Below are positions 1 through 5,378 of a DNA stretch of 5,834 nt, piece after piece. The stretch is from Candidatus Peregrinibacteria bacterium CG_4_9_14_0_2_um_filter_41_14 (GTDB lineage: Bacteria; Patescibacteriota; Gracilibacteria; UBA1369; UM-FILTER-41-14), in assembly GCA_002788755.1 (NCBI GenBank), contig PFRW01000020.1:1-5834 (forward strand), read 5' to 3'. Numbering within the stretch: position 1 is the first letter of the stretch; every line of letters begins with the position of its first letter. Under the pieces are notes generated by a model. The model was not told the DNA's origin, did no database searches, and saw nothing but the letters and a program-made list of their open reading frames with translations. Made by a program: the position numbers and the translations under genes.

Positions 1-100
1 CACTTTTTTTGAATTTTCTTTCAAGTTCTTTATTTGGCTACCGCAAAACCAAAATCCTACTTGCTATGTCGAATTTTTGTAGAATGTCAGAGTTGAGTTA

Positions 101-130
101 TTGACACAACATAGCTTCGTAATTTATAGT
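101..130 (+). promoter_or_regulatory. Sigma70-type promoter for the nadD-like gene
   Basis: A perfect -35 hexamer TTGACA (101-106) is followed after 18 bp by TATAGT (125-130), one mismatch from the -10 consensus. Transcription would start near 137, giving a leader of about 40 nt before the ATG at 179. No Shine-Dalgarno motif lies between them. This is a pattern match only; it is supported by sitting in the longest upstream gap before the first gene. Confidence 0.5.
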
Positions 131-178
131 TTGAAATAAAACATTTTATGGTACGCTGGTTGAGTCTAGCCTCATACA

Positions 179-769
179 ATGTCAGTAGAATCACCGTTGC
201 GAGCCCCCATCACAGAAGAAGACCTTGGAATACACAATCTAGATGGCCATATACTCCATAGTAACCCCTACCGTGTCCATGGCCTAATTACAGGTAGCTT
301 TGATCCTCCCCATTTAGGACATGCAAGTGCTATTCAGCGCGCGCTAGTTGAATTACCAGATCTGGAATCAATAGTTGTATTAGCTCATGATTGGAATAAG
401 GCGAAAAATCAAAGGCCATTAAATGACAGGCAACGCTGGCTCCATGAAACATTGGGGGAATTCGTAATGGATCCCCGTGTGAGGATTTGCGATGACCCTA
501 ACGTAATTGATGACCCTACCCACCTAGATGGGATTTGTGATTTATACAGATACCGTATATGGCGAATTATCGGCGGTGACAAAGATCCTGAGAAACTACA
601 TCACCGAAATAACGTAAATACTATCTTAGTAATCCCAAGATCTTCCGACGATATAAGTTCCTCTAAAATTAGAGAGGCAATCCAAGCAGGGAGAATAGAA
701 GATATCCAAGCGCAAGTGGCGTCAACAGTATTAAATGAAATACTTGCAATGCAATGTTACCAACGATAA
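179..769 (+). CDS. NadD-like nicotinate/nicotinamide-nucleotide adenylyltransferase family protein
   Basis: A cytoplasmic nucleotidyltransferase of the HxGH superfamily, 196 aa, within the usual NadD length. Such enzymes transfer AMP from ATP to nicotinate mononucleotide or a related substrate in NAD synthesis. Seen directly: GSFDPPHLGH at residues 39-48 (the GxFDPxHxGH nucleotide-binding signature), IIGGD at 130-134 (the strand and Gly-Asp used by NadD for substrate contact), and ISSSKIREAI at 159-168 (the ISSTxIR motif of NadD rather than the SSS(L/F)VKE form of CoaD). The C-terminal helix, ending ILAMQCYQR, resembles the NadD tail. About 32 residues precede the first strand, more than usual; there is no in-frame ATG closer to the core, so 179 is kept. 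It has its own promoter and no Shine-Dalgarno. The substrate cannot be fixed by eye; another small-molecule nucleotidylyltransferase activity is possible. Confidence 0.8.
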   Translation: MSVESPLRAPITEEDLGIHNLDGHILHSNPYRVHGLITGSFDPPHLGHASAIQRALVELPDLESIVVLAHDWNKAKNQRPLNDRQRWLHETLGEFVMDPRVRICDDPNVIDDPTHLDGICDLYRYRIWRIIGGDKDPEKLHHRNNVNTILVIPRSSDDISSSKIREAIQAGRIEDIQAQVASTVLNEILAMQCYQR

Positions 770-803
770 AGTTAAAATTAACCACAAACTAAACACAAAC
801 CCT

Positions 804-1301
804 ATGAAAAAACTCCATATCCTCATCTCCTTAGTTCTAGTCTTGGGCGGTTGTAGCAGTACTCAGCCTAATACAGTTTCTATGCCGGAAGAGCCAAGCA
901 TTATTCGAACAGAGCCGTTGCCAGCTTATGACCCCATACCGGTAGATCTTTCTTCAAGTTATCTCCCTGCTGATTGGCATGCCGAAGGTCAATTTATGTA
1001 TAGTCCCGAAATGTATGATTATAGAGAAGATGGCCCTTTTAGCTTATACATAACTATTAACGGCCAATTCTCCACAATTGACGAATATTTAGCCGACAAA
1101 GGCGACTGTGTTAAAGATAAAACTGAACTCACCGTCAGTAATTACCCTGCCGTTCATTTTGTCGATTTTTGCGCTCAAGCAGGTCCAAAAATTACCGCTA
1201 TTCAAAAAGGGGATCAATTATTCGAAGCTTTTAGCCATTCACTTTCCGACGAAAGCGCTGAAATTACAAAAATCCTAGAATCCCTACTTGTAACAAAGTA
1301 A
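804..1301 (+). CDS. Small lipoprotein with PsbP-like/uncharacterised extracytoplasmic domain
   Basis: A 165-aa predicted lipoprotein. It begins MKKLHILISLVLVLGGC, a short basic n-region, a hydrophobic core and a lipobox (L14-G-G-C17), so Cys17 should be lipidated and the protein anchored outside the membrane. An in-frame ATG at 735 would add 23 polar residues before the signal and overlap the preceding gene; the signal peptide decides for 804. After a Pro/Ser-rich linker (about 18-50), the domain at about 52-165 alternates strands and helices: YLPADWHAEG, SLYITINGQFSTIDEYLADKG, a G/Y-P-A-V-H-F strand, and a final helix ending ILESLLVTK. This order resembles PsbP-like solute-domain lipoproteins, which is inference only. 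Cys102 and Cys123 could form a disulfide. Its TAA overlaps the ATG of the following FTR1 remnant (TAATG), so the two were probably translated together and this protein may once have served iron uptake. Function unknown. Confidence 0.75.
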   Translation: MKKLHILISLVLVLGGCSSTQPNTVSMPEEPSIIRTEPLPAYDPIPVDLSSSYLPADWHAEGQFMYSPEMYDYREDGPFSLYITINGQFSTIDEYLADKGDCVKDKTELTVSNYPAVHFVDFCAQAGPKITAIQKGDQLFEAFSHSLSDESAEITKILESLLVTK

Positions 1302-1453
1302 TGATGGACTCATTCCCTCAAGCACTCATTATTGCATTTAGAGAAGGGATGGAAGCATTTTTGATTATTGCGATCTTACTTAAGTTTCTTGATAAAACCA
1401 ATAATCGGAATCTTAAAAAGTCTGCCTAGACCGGCACTGTTGCCGGCGTGATT
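1301..1453 (+). pseudogene. FTR1-family iron permease, N-terminal remnant with in-frame TAG
   Basis: Reading from ATG 1301 (or 1304) gives 42 codons: PQALIIAFREGMEAFLIIAI, then LLKFLDKTNNRNLKKSA, then TAG at 1427-1429. REGxE (residues 14-18) inside the first membrane helix is the iron-binding signature of FTR1/EfeU permeases, and the flanking residues (hydrophobic helix, then K-rich loop) fit that family. Beyond the TAG the same frame continues TGTVAGVIASL, which also looks like FTR1, the start of helix 2; the TAG probably replaced a Trp codon (TGG). The rest of the permease, including its second REGxE motif, is absent: a full FTR1 core is several hundred residues, and only about 50 codons remain before the reading frame becomes pentapeptide repeats. 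The start overlaps the lipoprotein stop. Not expected to transport iron. Confidence 0.8.
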
Positions 1454-1725
1454 GCCTCACTTCAAAACACCGAATTCGAAGCCCAAACTTTTAAACATGT
1501 CGATTTTAAGGGGCAGTCCTTTAGTAATTCCAGCTTTAAAGATTGTGTTTTTGAAAATTGCAATCTCTCTAATATCGATTTAAGCAATACCCAGCTTCAA
1601 AATGCCAAATTATTGACTGTGATTTTTTGGCAACCAATTTAACAGCAGCCAACTTTCAGAATTCCGACCTCAAAAATACCCGCTTTCAAAATGCAAATTT
1701 AACACTCGCCTCGCTAAAAAAATAA
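1448..1725 (+). pseudogene. Pentapeptide-repeat protein remnant, frameshifted
   Basis: In frame with the FTR1 remnant lies an unbroken run of pentapeptide repeats with Phe/Leu at each centre: ASLQN (1454), TEFEA, QTFKH, VDFKG, QSFSN, SSFKD, CVFEN, CNLSN, IDLSN, TQLQN, AKL. Such arrays fold as a right-handed quadrilateral beta helix. The frame then loses phase and stops at 1640-1642. From 1615 the -1 frame resumes the pattern (CDFLA, TNLTA, ANFQN, SDLKN, TRFQN, ANLTL, ASLKK) to TAA 1723-1725. Adding one T at 1613-1614 (TTG to TTTG) gives AKLFD and joins both halves in exact phase, about 18 repeats, so a single-base deletion is the simplest reading. A GTG at 1448 could open a 64-aa ORF, but this codon is the Val of the FTR1-like AGVIAS. 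Whether the array was originally part of an FTR1 protein or was joined by a deletion cannot be told here. Confidence 0.8.
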
Positions 1726-1731
1726 ATTCTC

Positions 1732-1765
1732 AATCCCCGATGTAATCGGATTACTAGATGTTTTT
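1732..1765 (+). terminator. Possible weak intrinsic terminator
   Basis: AATCCCCGAT and ATCGGATT (1732-1752) can form a hairpin: CCGAT/ATCGG with a GTA loop, extended by AAT/ATT across a two-base CC bulge. A run of five T lies at 1761-1765, about 8 nt after the stem, further than in a classical Rho-independent terminator. It lies between the broken locus and a strong promoter, where termination makes sense. The stem is short and the evidence weak. Confidence 0.3.
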
Positions 1766-1786
1766 GATATCGAACTTATTTGGTTG

Positions 1787-1795
1787 TGCTATAAT
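1787..1795 (+). promoter_or_regulatory. Extended -10 promoter
   Basis: TGCTATAAT is a perfect -10 hexamer (1790-1795) preceded by the TGn extension, which can work without a good -35. The nearest -35-like element is TTGATA (1764-1769), but its 20-bp spacer is too long. Start of transcription would be near 1802, about 20 nt before the ATG at 1823. The 13-bp string CTATAATCTATTT here recurs at 2231-2243 before the next gene. Confidence 0.55.
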
Positions 1796-1822
1796 CTATT
1801 TATCACATACTAACTTGGCAAA

Positions 1823-2236
1823 ATGGAACAAAAAAAATCCAATTACGGTAATCTAGCCATTTTTATTGTTATTACTGCATCGGTTATTGCACTTGGCATG
1901 TATTATTTACAAAAGCCCCCCAGTGTAATGCCAGTCACCCAAAAAACACTATCCGAATATTATAGTAGTAGAAATCAGTTTGTGGATAATTCTATGAAGC
2001 AAAACCCAGAAGGATTAGGTTTTAAAGAAATTGCACGAGTTACAGTTGCGTGTCCCAAAAACCTAGACAAACCATGTGCCACGGATCTGCTTATTTTAGC
2101 CAAGGACGAGTTACATTCAGGTGATCAAGATTTTTATTTAGCGCAAGAAGGCACCGCCGGATACGCATACTATGGTCCATTTACCGACAATCTTAAACAT
2201 ATTATTGATGAAAGTAACACCATTGCCCCTCTATAA
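1823..2236 (+). CDS. Membrane-anchored extracytoplasmic protein, unknown function
   Basis: A 137-aa protein that I do not recognise. After a short basic N-terminus (MEQKKSNYGN) a single hydrophobic helix (about residues 10-29) should anchor it, with the remaining ~105 residues outside the membrane. No lipobox or cleavage site is evident, so it is read as a signal anchor. The soluble part starts with a polar helix (about 40-60) and then has mixed strands; Cys77 and Cys85 (VACPKNLDKPC) could form a disulfide. A Tyr/Gly-rich stretch (GTAGYAYYGPF, about 110-120) follows. The start is set by position just downstream of a strong extended -10 promoter; no Shine-Dalgarno is present. It is the first gene after the pseudogene and the likely first gene of the 1823-4876 group. 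Real gene, unknown role. Confidence 0.7.
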   Translation: MEQKKSNYGNLAIFIVITASVIALGMYYLQKPPSVMPVTQKTLSEYYSSRNQFVDNSMKQNPEGLGFKEIARVTVACPKNLDKPCATDLLILAKDELHSGDQDFYLAQEGTAGYAYYGPFTDNLKHIIDESNTIAPL

Positions 2237-2243
2237 TCTATTT
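2231..2243 (+). promoter_or_regulatory. TATAAT motif overlapping the preceding stop codon
   Basis: CTATAATCTATTT repeats exactly the 13 bases at 1789-1801. TATAAT occupies 2232-2237 and includes the TAA stop (2234-2236) of the upstream gene. A start about 7 nt downstream would leave a leader of only about 8 nt before the ATG at 2252. No -35 with correct spacing is seen. It could be an internal promoter or a chance result of an AT-rich stop region; the exact repeat favours the former slightly. Confidence 0.35.
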
Positions 2244-2251
2244 TACAACAA

Positions 2252-2605
2252 ATGAATAAAAAAATTTACTGTGTCGATACATCAAAAGAAGTAACACCTA
2301 TAATGGTAAGAGACGCCATTATCGAATGCTTTATAATGGCACACGCTGAAATCTTAGAGATGATGAAAGAGTTTCAAGAATTTAAAACAAAAAAAGAATT
2401 TGAAGATATGAAGCAACTAGATATTCGGCTTTTAGTCGAAAAACAGTTTCAGGAACTTGACCTCGATTTTAGCAACCCCACAAAGCAAGACTTGATCGAC
2501 GTCGTCGCAAAATTAAGCGAATATGCAACTAATTTCCGGAAACCGGATGTTATCAAAAAACATTATAATGAGATTATGGTTTTAATTAATATTCTCAAAG
2601 ACTAA
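2252..2605 (+). CDS. Small helical protein, unknown function
   Basis: A 117-aa soluble protein without a recognised family. It is almost wholly helical by inspection: residues 14-55 (VTPIMVRDAIIECFIMAHAE and the charged stretch EMMKEFQEFKTKKEF), 56-70, 77-95 and 98-116. There is no signal peptide or membrane segment, and no catalytic motif. The N-terminus MNKKIYCVDTSKEV reads like a short strand before the first helix. The stop overlaps the ATG of the next gene (TAATG at 2603-2607), so translation of the two is likely coupled; this suggests it works with the membrane protein encoded at 2605-3231, perhaps as a cytoplasmic partner. No Shine-Dalgarno; the A-rich ACAACAA sits just before the ATG. 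Confidence 0.7.
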   Translation: MNKKIYCVDTSKEVTPIMVRDAIIECFIMAHAEILEMMKEFQEFKTKKEFEDMKQLDIRLLVEKQFQELDLDFSNPTKQDLIDVVAKLSEYATNFRKPDVIKKHYNEIMVLINILKD

Positions 2606-3231
2606 TGCCCAGTAGCCCCCATCCAGCCCGCGGATTTTGGCATCTCTTGAAAAGCGAATTTGTCGCTACCATTAAGCTTTATATTGATGTTGTTAGGCAC
2701 CCATCCCATTTATTTGCGGGGATTTATCACGTCGTTAGGGATATTGCGTACGAACTGCCAATGTCTTTTTTTGGCAAAGGGAATGTGCCCGAATCAGTCT
2801 CAACAAAACTGCATAAGAGCGCATCGCAAGCTTTGGTATTAAGTGAAATCATTACAATTTTCGGCACCTTTGCCGGCGTGTTTTTATTTAAAATTTTAAA
2901 AACGGATGACTACACCGCTTCGGTAATTGGGGGTGCAGTGGGGAATTATTTCTCGGGCGCTTTGTCATACGTGATCGCCTATAGTTTACTGACTGTAGAC
3001 CGCAAATCGTACTCTCTTAAACATTCTATTAGAGATGGTATTTTGGTTATTAAAGACTGCTTCCCAGCTTCAATTGCACTGTATATTAGTGAAGCACCTA
3101 TTATTATCGGCTTTTTGGCCCTTGGTTTATCCCGCAATTTGGCTGTCGGGCTCAATTTAATTATTGGCATCACAATCTTTACTGGGGTTGCGAAGCATTC
3201 AGCTAGGGGTATATTATACCGTTATAATTAA
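2605..3231 (+). CDS. Multi-pass membrane protein, unknown function
   Basis: A 208-aa integral membrane protein not assigned to a family. An amphipathic/soluble N-terminal part (residues 1-70, with FWHLLKSEFVATIKLYIDVV) precedes about four membrane segments at roughly 75-96, 104-129, 146-174 and 177-196. The second contains a glycine-rich signature, SVIGGAVGNYFSGALSYVIAY (104-124 region), which could pack helices closely. Loops carry conserved-looking basic patches (TVDRKSYSLKHSIRDG; KHSARGILYRY at the end). It starts inside the stop of the preceding helical protein and ends only 4 bp before the SulP transporter, so all three are probably co-expressed. A role with anion transport is inferred from position only. 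The in-frame Met53 is a less likely start because the overlap geometry favours 2605. Confidence 0.75.
   Translation: MPSSPHPARGFWHLLKSEFVATIKLYIDVVRHPSHLFAGIYHVVRDIAYELPMSFFGKGNVPESVSTKLHKSASQALVLSEIITIFGTFAGVFLFKILKTDDYTASVIGGAVGNYFSGALSYVIAYSLLTVDRKSYSLKHSIRDGILVIKDCFPASIALYISEAPIIIGFLALGLSRNLAVGLNLIIGITIFTGVAKHSARGILYRYN
3223..3228 (+). promoter_or_regulatory. Possible leaderless promoter -10 for SulP
   Basis: TATAAT (3223-3228) encodes the last two sense codons of the upstream gene and lies 7 nt before the SulP ATG at 3236. Transcription would then start at or next to the A of the ATG, giving a leaderless mRNA. No matching -35 is visible, and Tyr-Asn codons can make this hexamer by chance. 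Readthrough from upstream is equally plausible. Confidence 0.25.
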
Positions 3232-3235
3232 GATT

Positions 3236-4876
3236 ATGTTTAACAAGATCCTTGGAAACTGGAAATCTGGGCTTACCGTTAGCCTTGTGAGCATCCCGTT
3301 AGCTTTGGCATTGGCCATTACTACGGGGGCAACGCCAACGCAGGGCTTAATTACCGCATTTTGGGCAGGATTAATTGGAGCAATTTTGGGTGGCAGTAAT
3401 TTTAATATTATTGGACCCACGGGGGCGCTTTCCGGTATTCTACTCTCTTATGCTTTGTTGCATGGATATCAATCTTTGCCGCTGATTGCCATTTTGTCCG
3501 GTATAATCATTCTCGTTGTTTACCTCCTCCATTTAGATCGATACATTATTTTTATTCCCAGGTCGGTAATTCACGGTTTTACACTGGGTATCGCTTTTAT
3601 TATTGGTTTCGGTCAAATAGATAACGCTTTAGGGATCACCGGTATTCCCAAGTCTGAATATTTTGTTAAAAATATTTTAGTTAGTTTGCAGCATCTTGGC
3701 GAAGCAAACTGGGGTATCTTCGCAATCTTTATGATTAGTACTTTGTTCATTGTACTTTGGAACAAAAAATTCCCCAGAGTCCCCGGTGCCGCCGTTGCCG
3801 CTTTTGCTAGCATTACCATCATCATATTCTTAAATTATTTTGGATATGAAACGTCTGTCCTTACCCTTGGCGATAAATATCCTACAATTAATGCCACCCT
3901 CTTCGAAAATCCATTCACGCAGTTCAGTTGGAAAATTCTTCTGCAAAAAGATCTTTGGCTAATTTCAATCACCACCGCCGTAATTGCCATTTTAGAAACA
4001 TTACTTTCCAGTCAAATTGCCGATGTTATGACCAACACAAAGTTTAAGCGTTCTAAAGAAGTTTTTGGTCTATCAATCGCCAACATTGGCTCCGGCCTAA
4101 TGGGTGGTATTCCTGCTACTGCCGCCTTGGCAAGGACTTCTCTCAACATTAAAAGTGGCGCCAACCATAAAACTTCCGCAGCAATTAGCTCACTTTTAAT
4201 CGGAATCATTATCCTCATTTTCCTAGGATTTTTCAAGCAGCTTCCTATGGTTATTATTGCTTCTATATTGGTTGTTGTCGCCATTGGTATGGTCGAAAAA
4301 AAGCATTTCATTCACTTAATCGAAAATGAAAAAACCGCATTTATTCTTTCCCTGTTTGTCGCCTTTATTGTCATTGTCGAAGACCCCATGATTGGTATCC
4401 TTATTGGTACTGTAATCGCCTTACTAATTTTTGTTAACAAGCTTTCCTACGGGCAAACCGAAGTGCTAATTTGGAAAAACGGCAAAATGATCGAAGCGCT
4501 ACTCAAAAATGAATTCCTTAAAAAGGCAGTCCTGGATTCGGATATTATTGTCTATAAAATTGCCGGAACCTTAACATACGTCAACATGCCAGCTCATTTA
4601 GAGGCGATTCAGAACATCAAAAACAACAAATATGTGATTATTTCCCTCAGACATACATTTTACGCCGACACAGACGGTATTGATTATCTAGAAGAAATCA
4701 TCGAACTCCTCAAGCAAAATAATGATAAAATTCTTCTCGCCGGTATCAACAAAGAAATAGAATGTAAAATTCACAAAAAAGACTTTTACAAAAATAAATT
4801 GATCGCAGGTAAAATCTACAAAAGAACTTCGGAGGCGATTAGCGAAATTACCAATATCAAATCAACACAAGAGTAG
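3236..4876 (+). CDS. SulP-family inorganic anion transporter with STAS domain
   Basis: An intact 546-aa SLC26/SulP permease that moves inorganic anions (sulfate, bicarbonate or similar) across the cytoplasmic membrane. Seen: the first helix region GLTVSLVSIPLALALAITTG (12-31) followed by TPTQGL, the SulP start signature; GGSNFNIIGPTGALSGILL (52-70), the GPxxAxS half-helix at the anion site; AILETLLSSQIAD (251-263); and NIGSGLMGGIPATAALARTS (283-302), followed by N-I-K-S-G at 304-308, the most diagnostic SulP block. Ten or more hydrophobic segments span about 12-400. The C-terminal STAS domain (about 407-546) has the loop FYADTDGIDYLEEI (475-488), where Thr479 takes the place of the Ser/Thr in the STAS DSSG loop. 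An in-frame ATG at 3164 would add 24 residues inside the preceding gene; MFNKILGNWKSGL is the natural family start. It stops with TAG at the expected family end. Substrate is not predictable by eye. Confidence 0.93.
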   Translation: MFNKILGNWKSGLTVSLVSIPLALALAITTGATPTQGLITAFWAGLIGAILGGSNFNIIGPTGALSGILLSYALLHGYQSLPLIAILSGIIILVVYLLHLDRYIIFIPRSVIHGFTLGIAFIIGFGQIDNALGITGIPKSEYFVKNILVSLQHLGEANWGIFAIFMISTLFIVLWNKKFPRVPGAAVAAFASITIIIFLNYFGYETSVLTLGDKYPTINATLFENPFTQFSWKILLQKDLWLISITTAVIAILETLLSSQIADVMTNTKFKRSKEVFGLSIANIGSGLMGGIPATAALARTSLNIKSGANHKTSAAISSLLIGIIILIFLGFFKQLPMVIIASILVVVAIGMVEKKHFIHLIENEKTAFILSLFVAFIVIVEDPMIGILIGTVIALLIFVNKLSYGQTEVLIWKNGKMIEALLKNEFLKKAVLDSDIIVYKIAGTLTYVNMPAHLEAIQNIKNNKYVIISLRHTFYADTDGIDYLEEIIELLKQNNDKILLAGINKEIECKIHKKDFYKNKLIAGKIYKRTSEAISEITNIKSTQE

Positions 4877-4927
4877 ACTACCTACATTTATTAGTGTAAA
4901 ATAATATAAAAGTAAATAATACAAAAT
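4877..4927 (+). promoter_or_regulatory. AT-rich intergenic stretch with -10-like hexamers
   Basis: The 51-bp gap before the flavin-barrel gene is nearly all A/T after 4890 and contains TAAAAT (4897-4902), TATAAA (4905-4910) and AATAAT (4915-4920). The last ends 7 nt before the ATG at 4928, the same distance as TATAAT before SulP. None has a clear -35 and no terminator hairpin is visible after the SulP stop. A promoter somewhere here is likely, but which hexamer is used cannot be decided. Confidence 0.35.
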
Positions 4928-5377
4928 ATGCAACAAAAAATCCTCAGTTTTTTACAAAGTCAGCATTTTATGGCAATTGCAACCGTTTCGCCCGAAAATA
5001 AGCCACAAGTTGCCACAATGTTATACGTCATCGATCAAGATTTTAATATCTACTTTGCCACACACAGCTCAGCTAGAAAGGCCACTAACATTGCTCAAAA
5101 TAATGCTGTGGCACTAGTTATTTGGGAGCATAATAATTTATCTATTCAAATAGAAGGTGTTGCTGATGCAGTTACAAATCCTCAAGAACTACAAACTACA
5201 TTACAAAAATTGGCTGACGCTGCCAGTGGGGTCCCCAATTTCTATCCGCCAGTATTAAGAATGCCCGGCCAAGACTACGCTCTATTTAAGGTTGCAACAC
5301 AAACATGTAGATACATCGATCTTAAAGATGAAAACATGAAAGGTTATTCTGCAGTCGTTAACGAAATTAAATTTTAA
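4928..5377 (+). CDS. PNPOx-like flavin split-barrel family protein
   Basis: A 149-aa cytoplasmic protein of the pyridoxamine 5'-phosphate oxidase-like (FMN-binding split barrel) superfamily. The pattern is clear: an N-terminal helix (ILSFLQSQ, 5-12); strands MAIATVSPENKPQVATMLYV (15-34) as the first barrel hairpin; IYFATHSSARKATNIAQNN (41-59), where the Ser/Arg/Lys cluster is typical of FMN phosphate contacts; VALVIWE and IQIEGVADAV (61-82); a helix at 85-100; and FKVATQTCRYIDL (120-132), the C-terminal strand that packs at the flavin. Members bind FMN, F420 or haem and include general reductases and small-molecule-binding proteins, so the true substrate is open and pyridoxine biosynthesis should not be assumed. 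It ends one base before the receiver gene, suggesting co-transcription. No Shine-Dalgarno; ACAAAAT precedes the ATG. Confidence 0.85.
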   Translation: MQQKILSFLQSQHFMAIATVSPENKPQVATMLYVIDQDFNIYFATHSSARKATNIAQNNAVALVIWEHNNLSIQIEGVADAVTNPQELQTTLQKLADAASGVPNFYPPVLRMPGQDYALFKVATQTCRYIDLKDENMKGYSAVVNEIKF

Positions 5378-5378
5378 T

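Noticed and set aside
1..104. Open frames at the left edge (frame 2 to TAG 80-82; frame 3 to TGA 102-104)
   Set aside because: Only 26 and 33 residues are visible, without a recognisable motif; the frame-3 stop sits inside the TTGACA promoter box. An upstream gene end is possible but cannot be supported.
735..803. Earlier in-frame ATG giving a 188-aa form of the lipoprotein
   Set aside because: It overlaps the end of the NadD-like gene and puts 23 polar residues before a textbook lipoprotein signal that starts at 804.
1427..1429. TAG read as a sense codon (alternative genetic code)
   Set aside because: SulP ends at TAG exactly where the family ends, and no other conserved gene here contains TAG in frame.
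2660..2842. 60-aa ORF on the + strand
   Set aside because: An out-of-frame shadow inside the membrane protein gene, with no motif of its own.
2870..2880. TTGCCGGCGTG shared with 1440-1450
   Set aside because: Both copies encode Ala-Gly-Val in membrane helices; eleven bases with common codons is best explained by chance.
3164..3235. Earlier in-frame ATG for SulP
   Set aside because: The added 24 residues lie within the coding sequence of the preceding membrane protein and do not fit the SulP N-terminus; 3236 matches the family start.
2979..4311. Four minus-strand ORFs of 64-99 aa (2979-3173, 3214-3420, 3613-3825, 4012-4311)
   Set aside because: They are antisense to the membrane-protein and SulP genes, whose conserved motifs explain the coding signal; hydrophobic codons read backwards often stay open.
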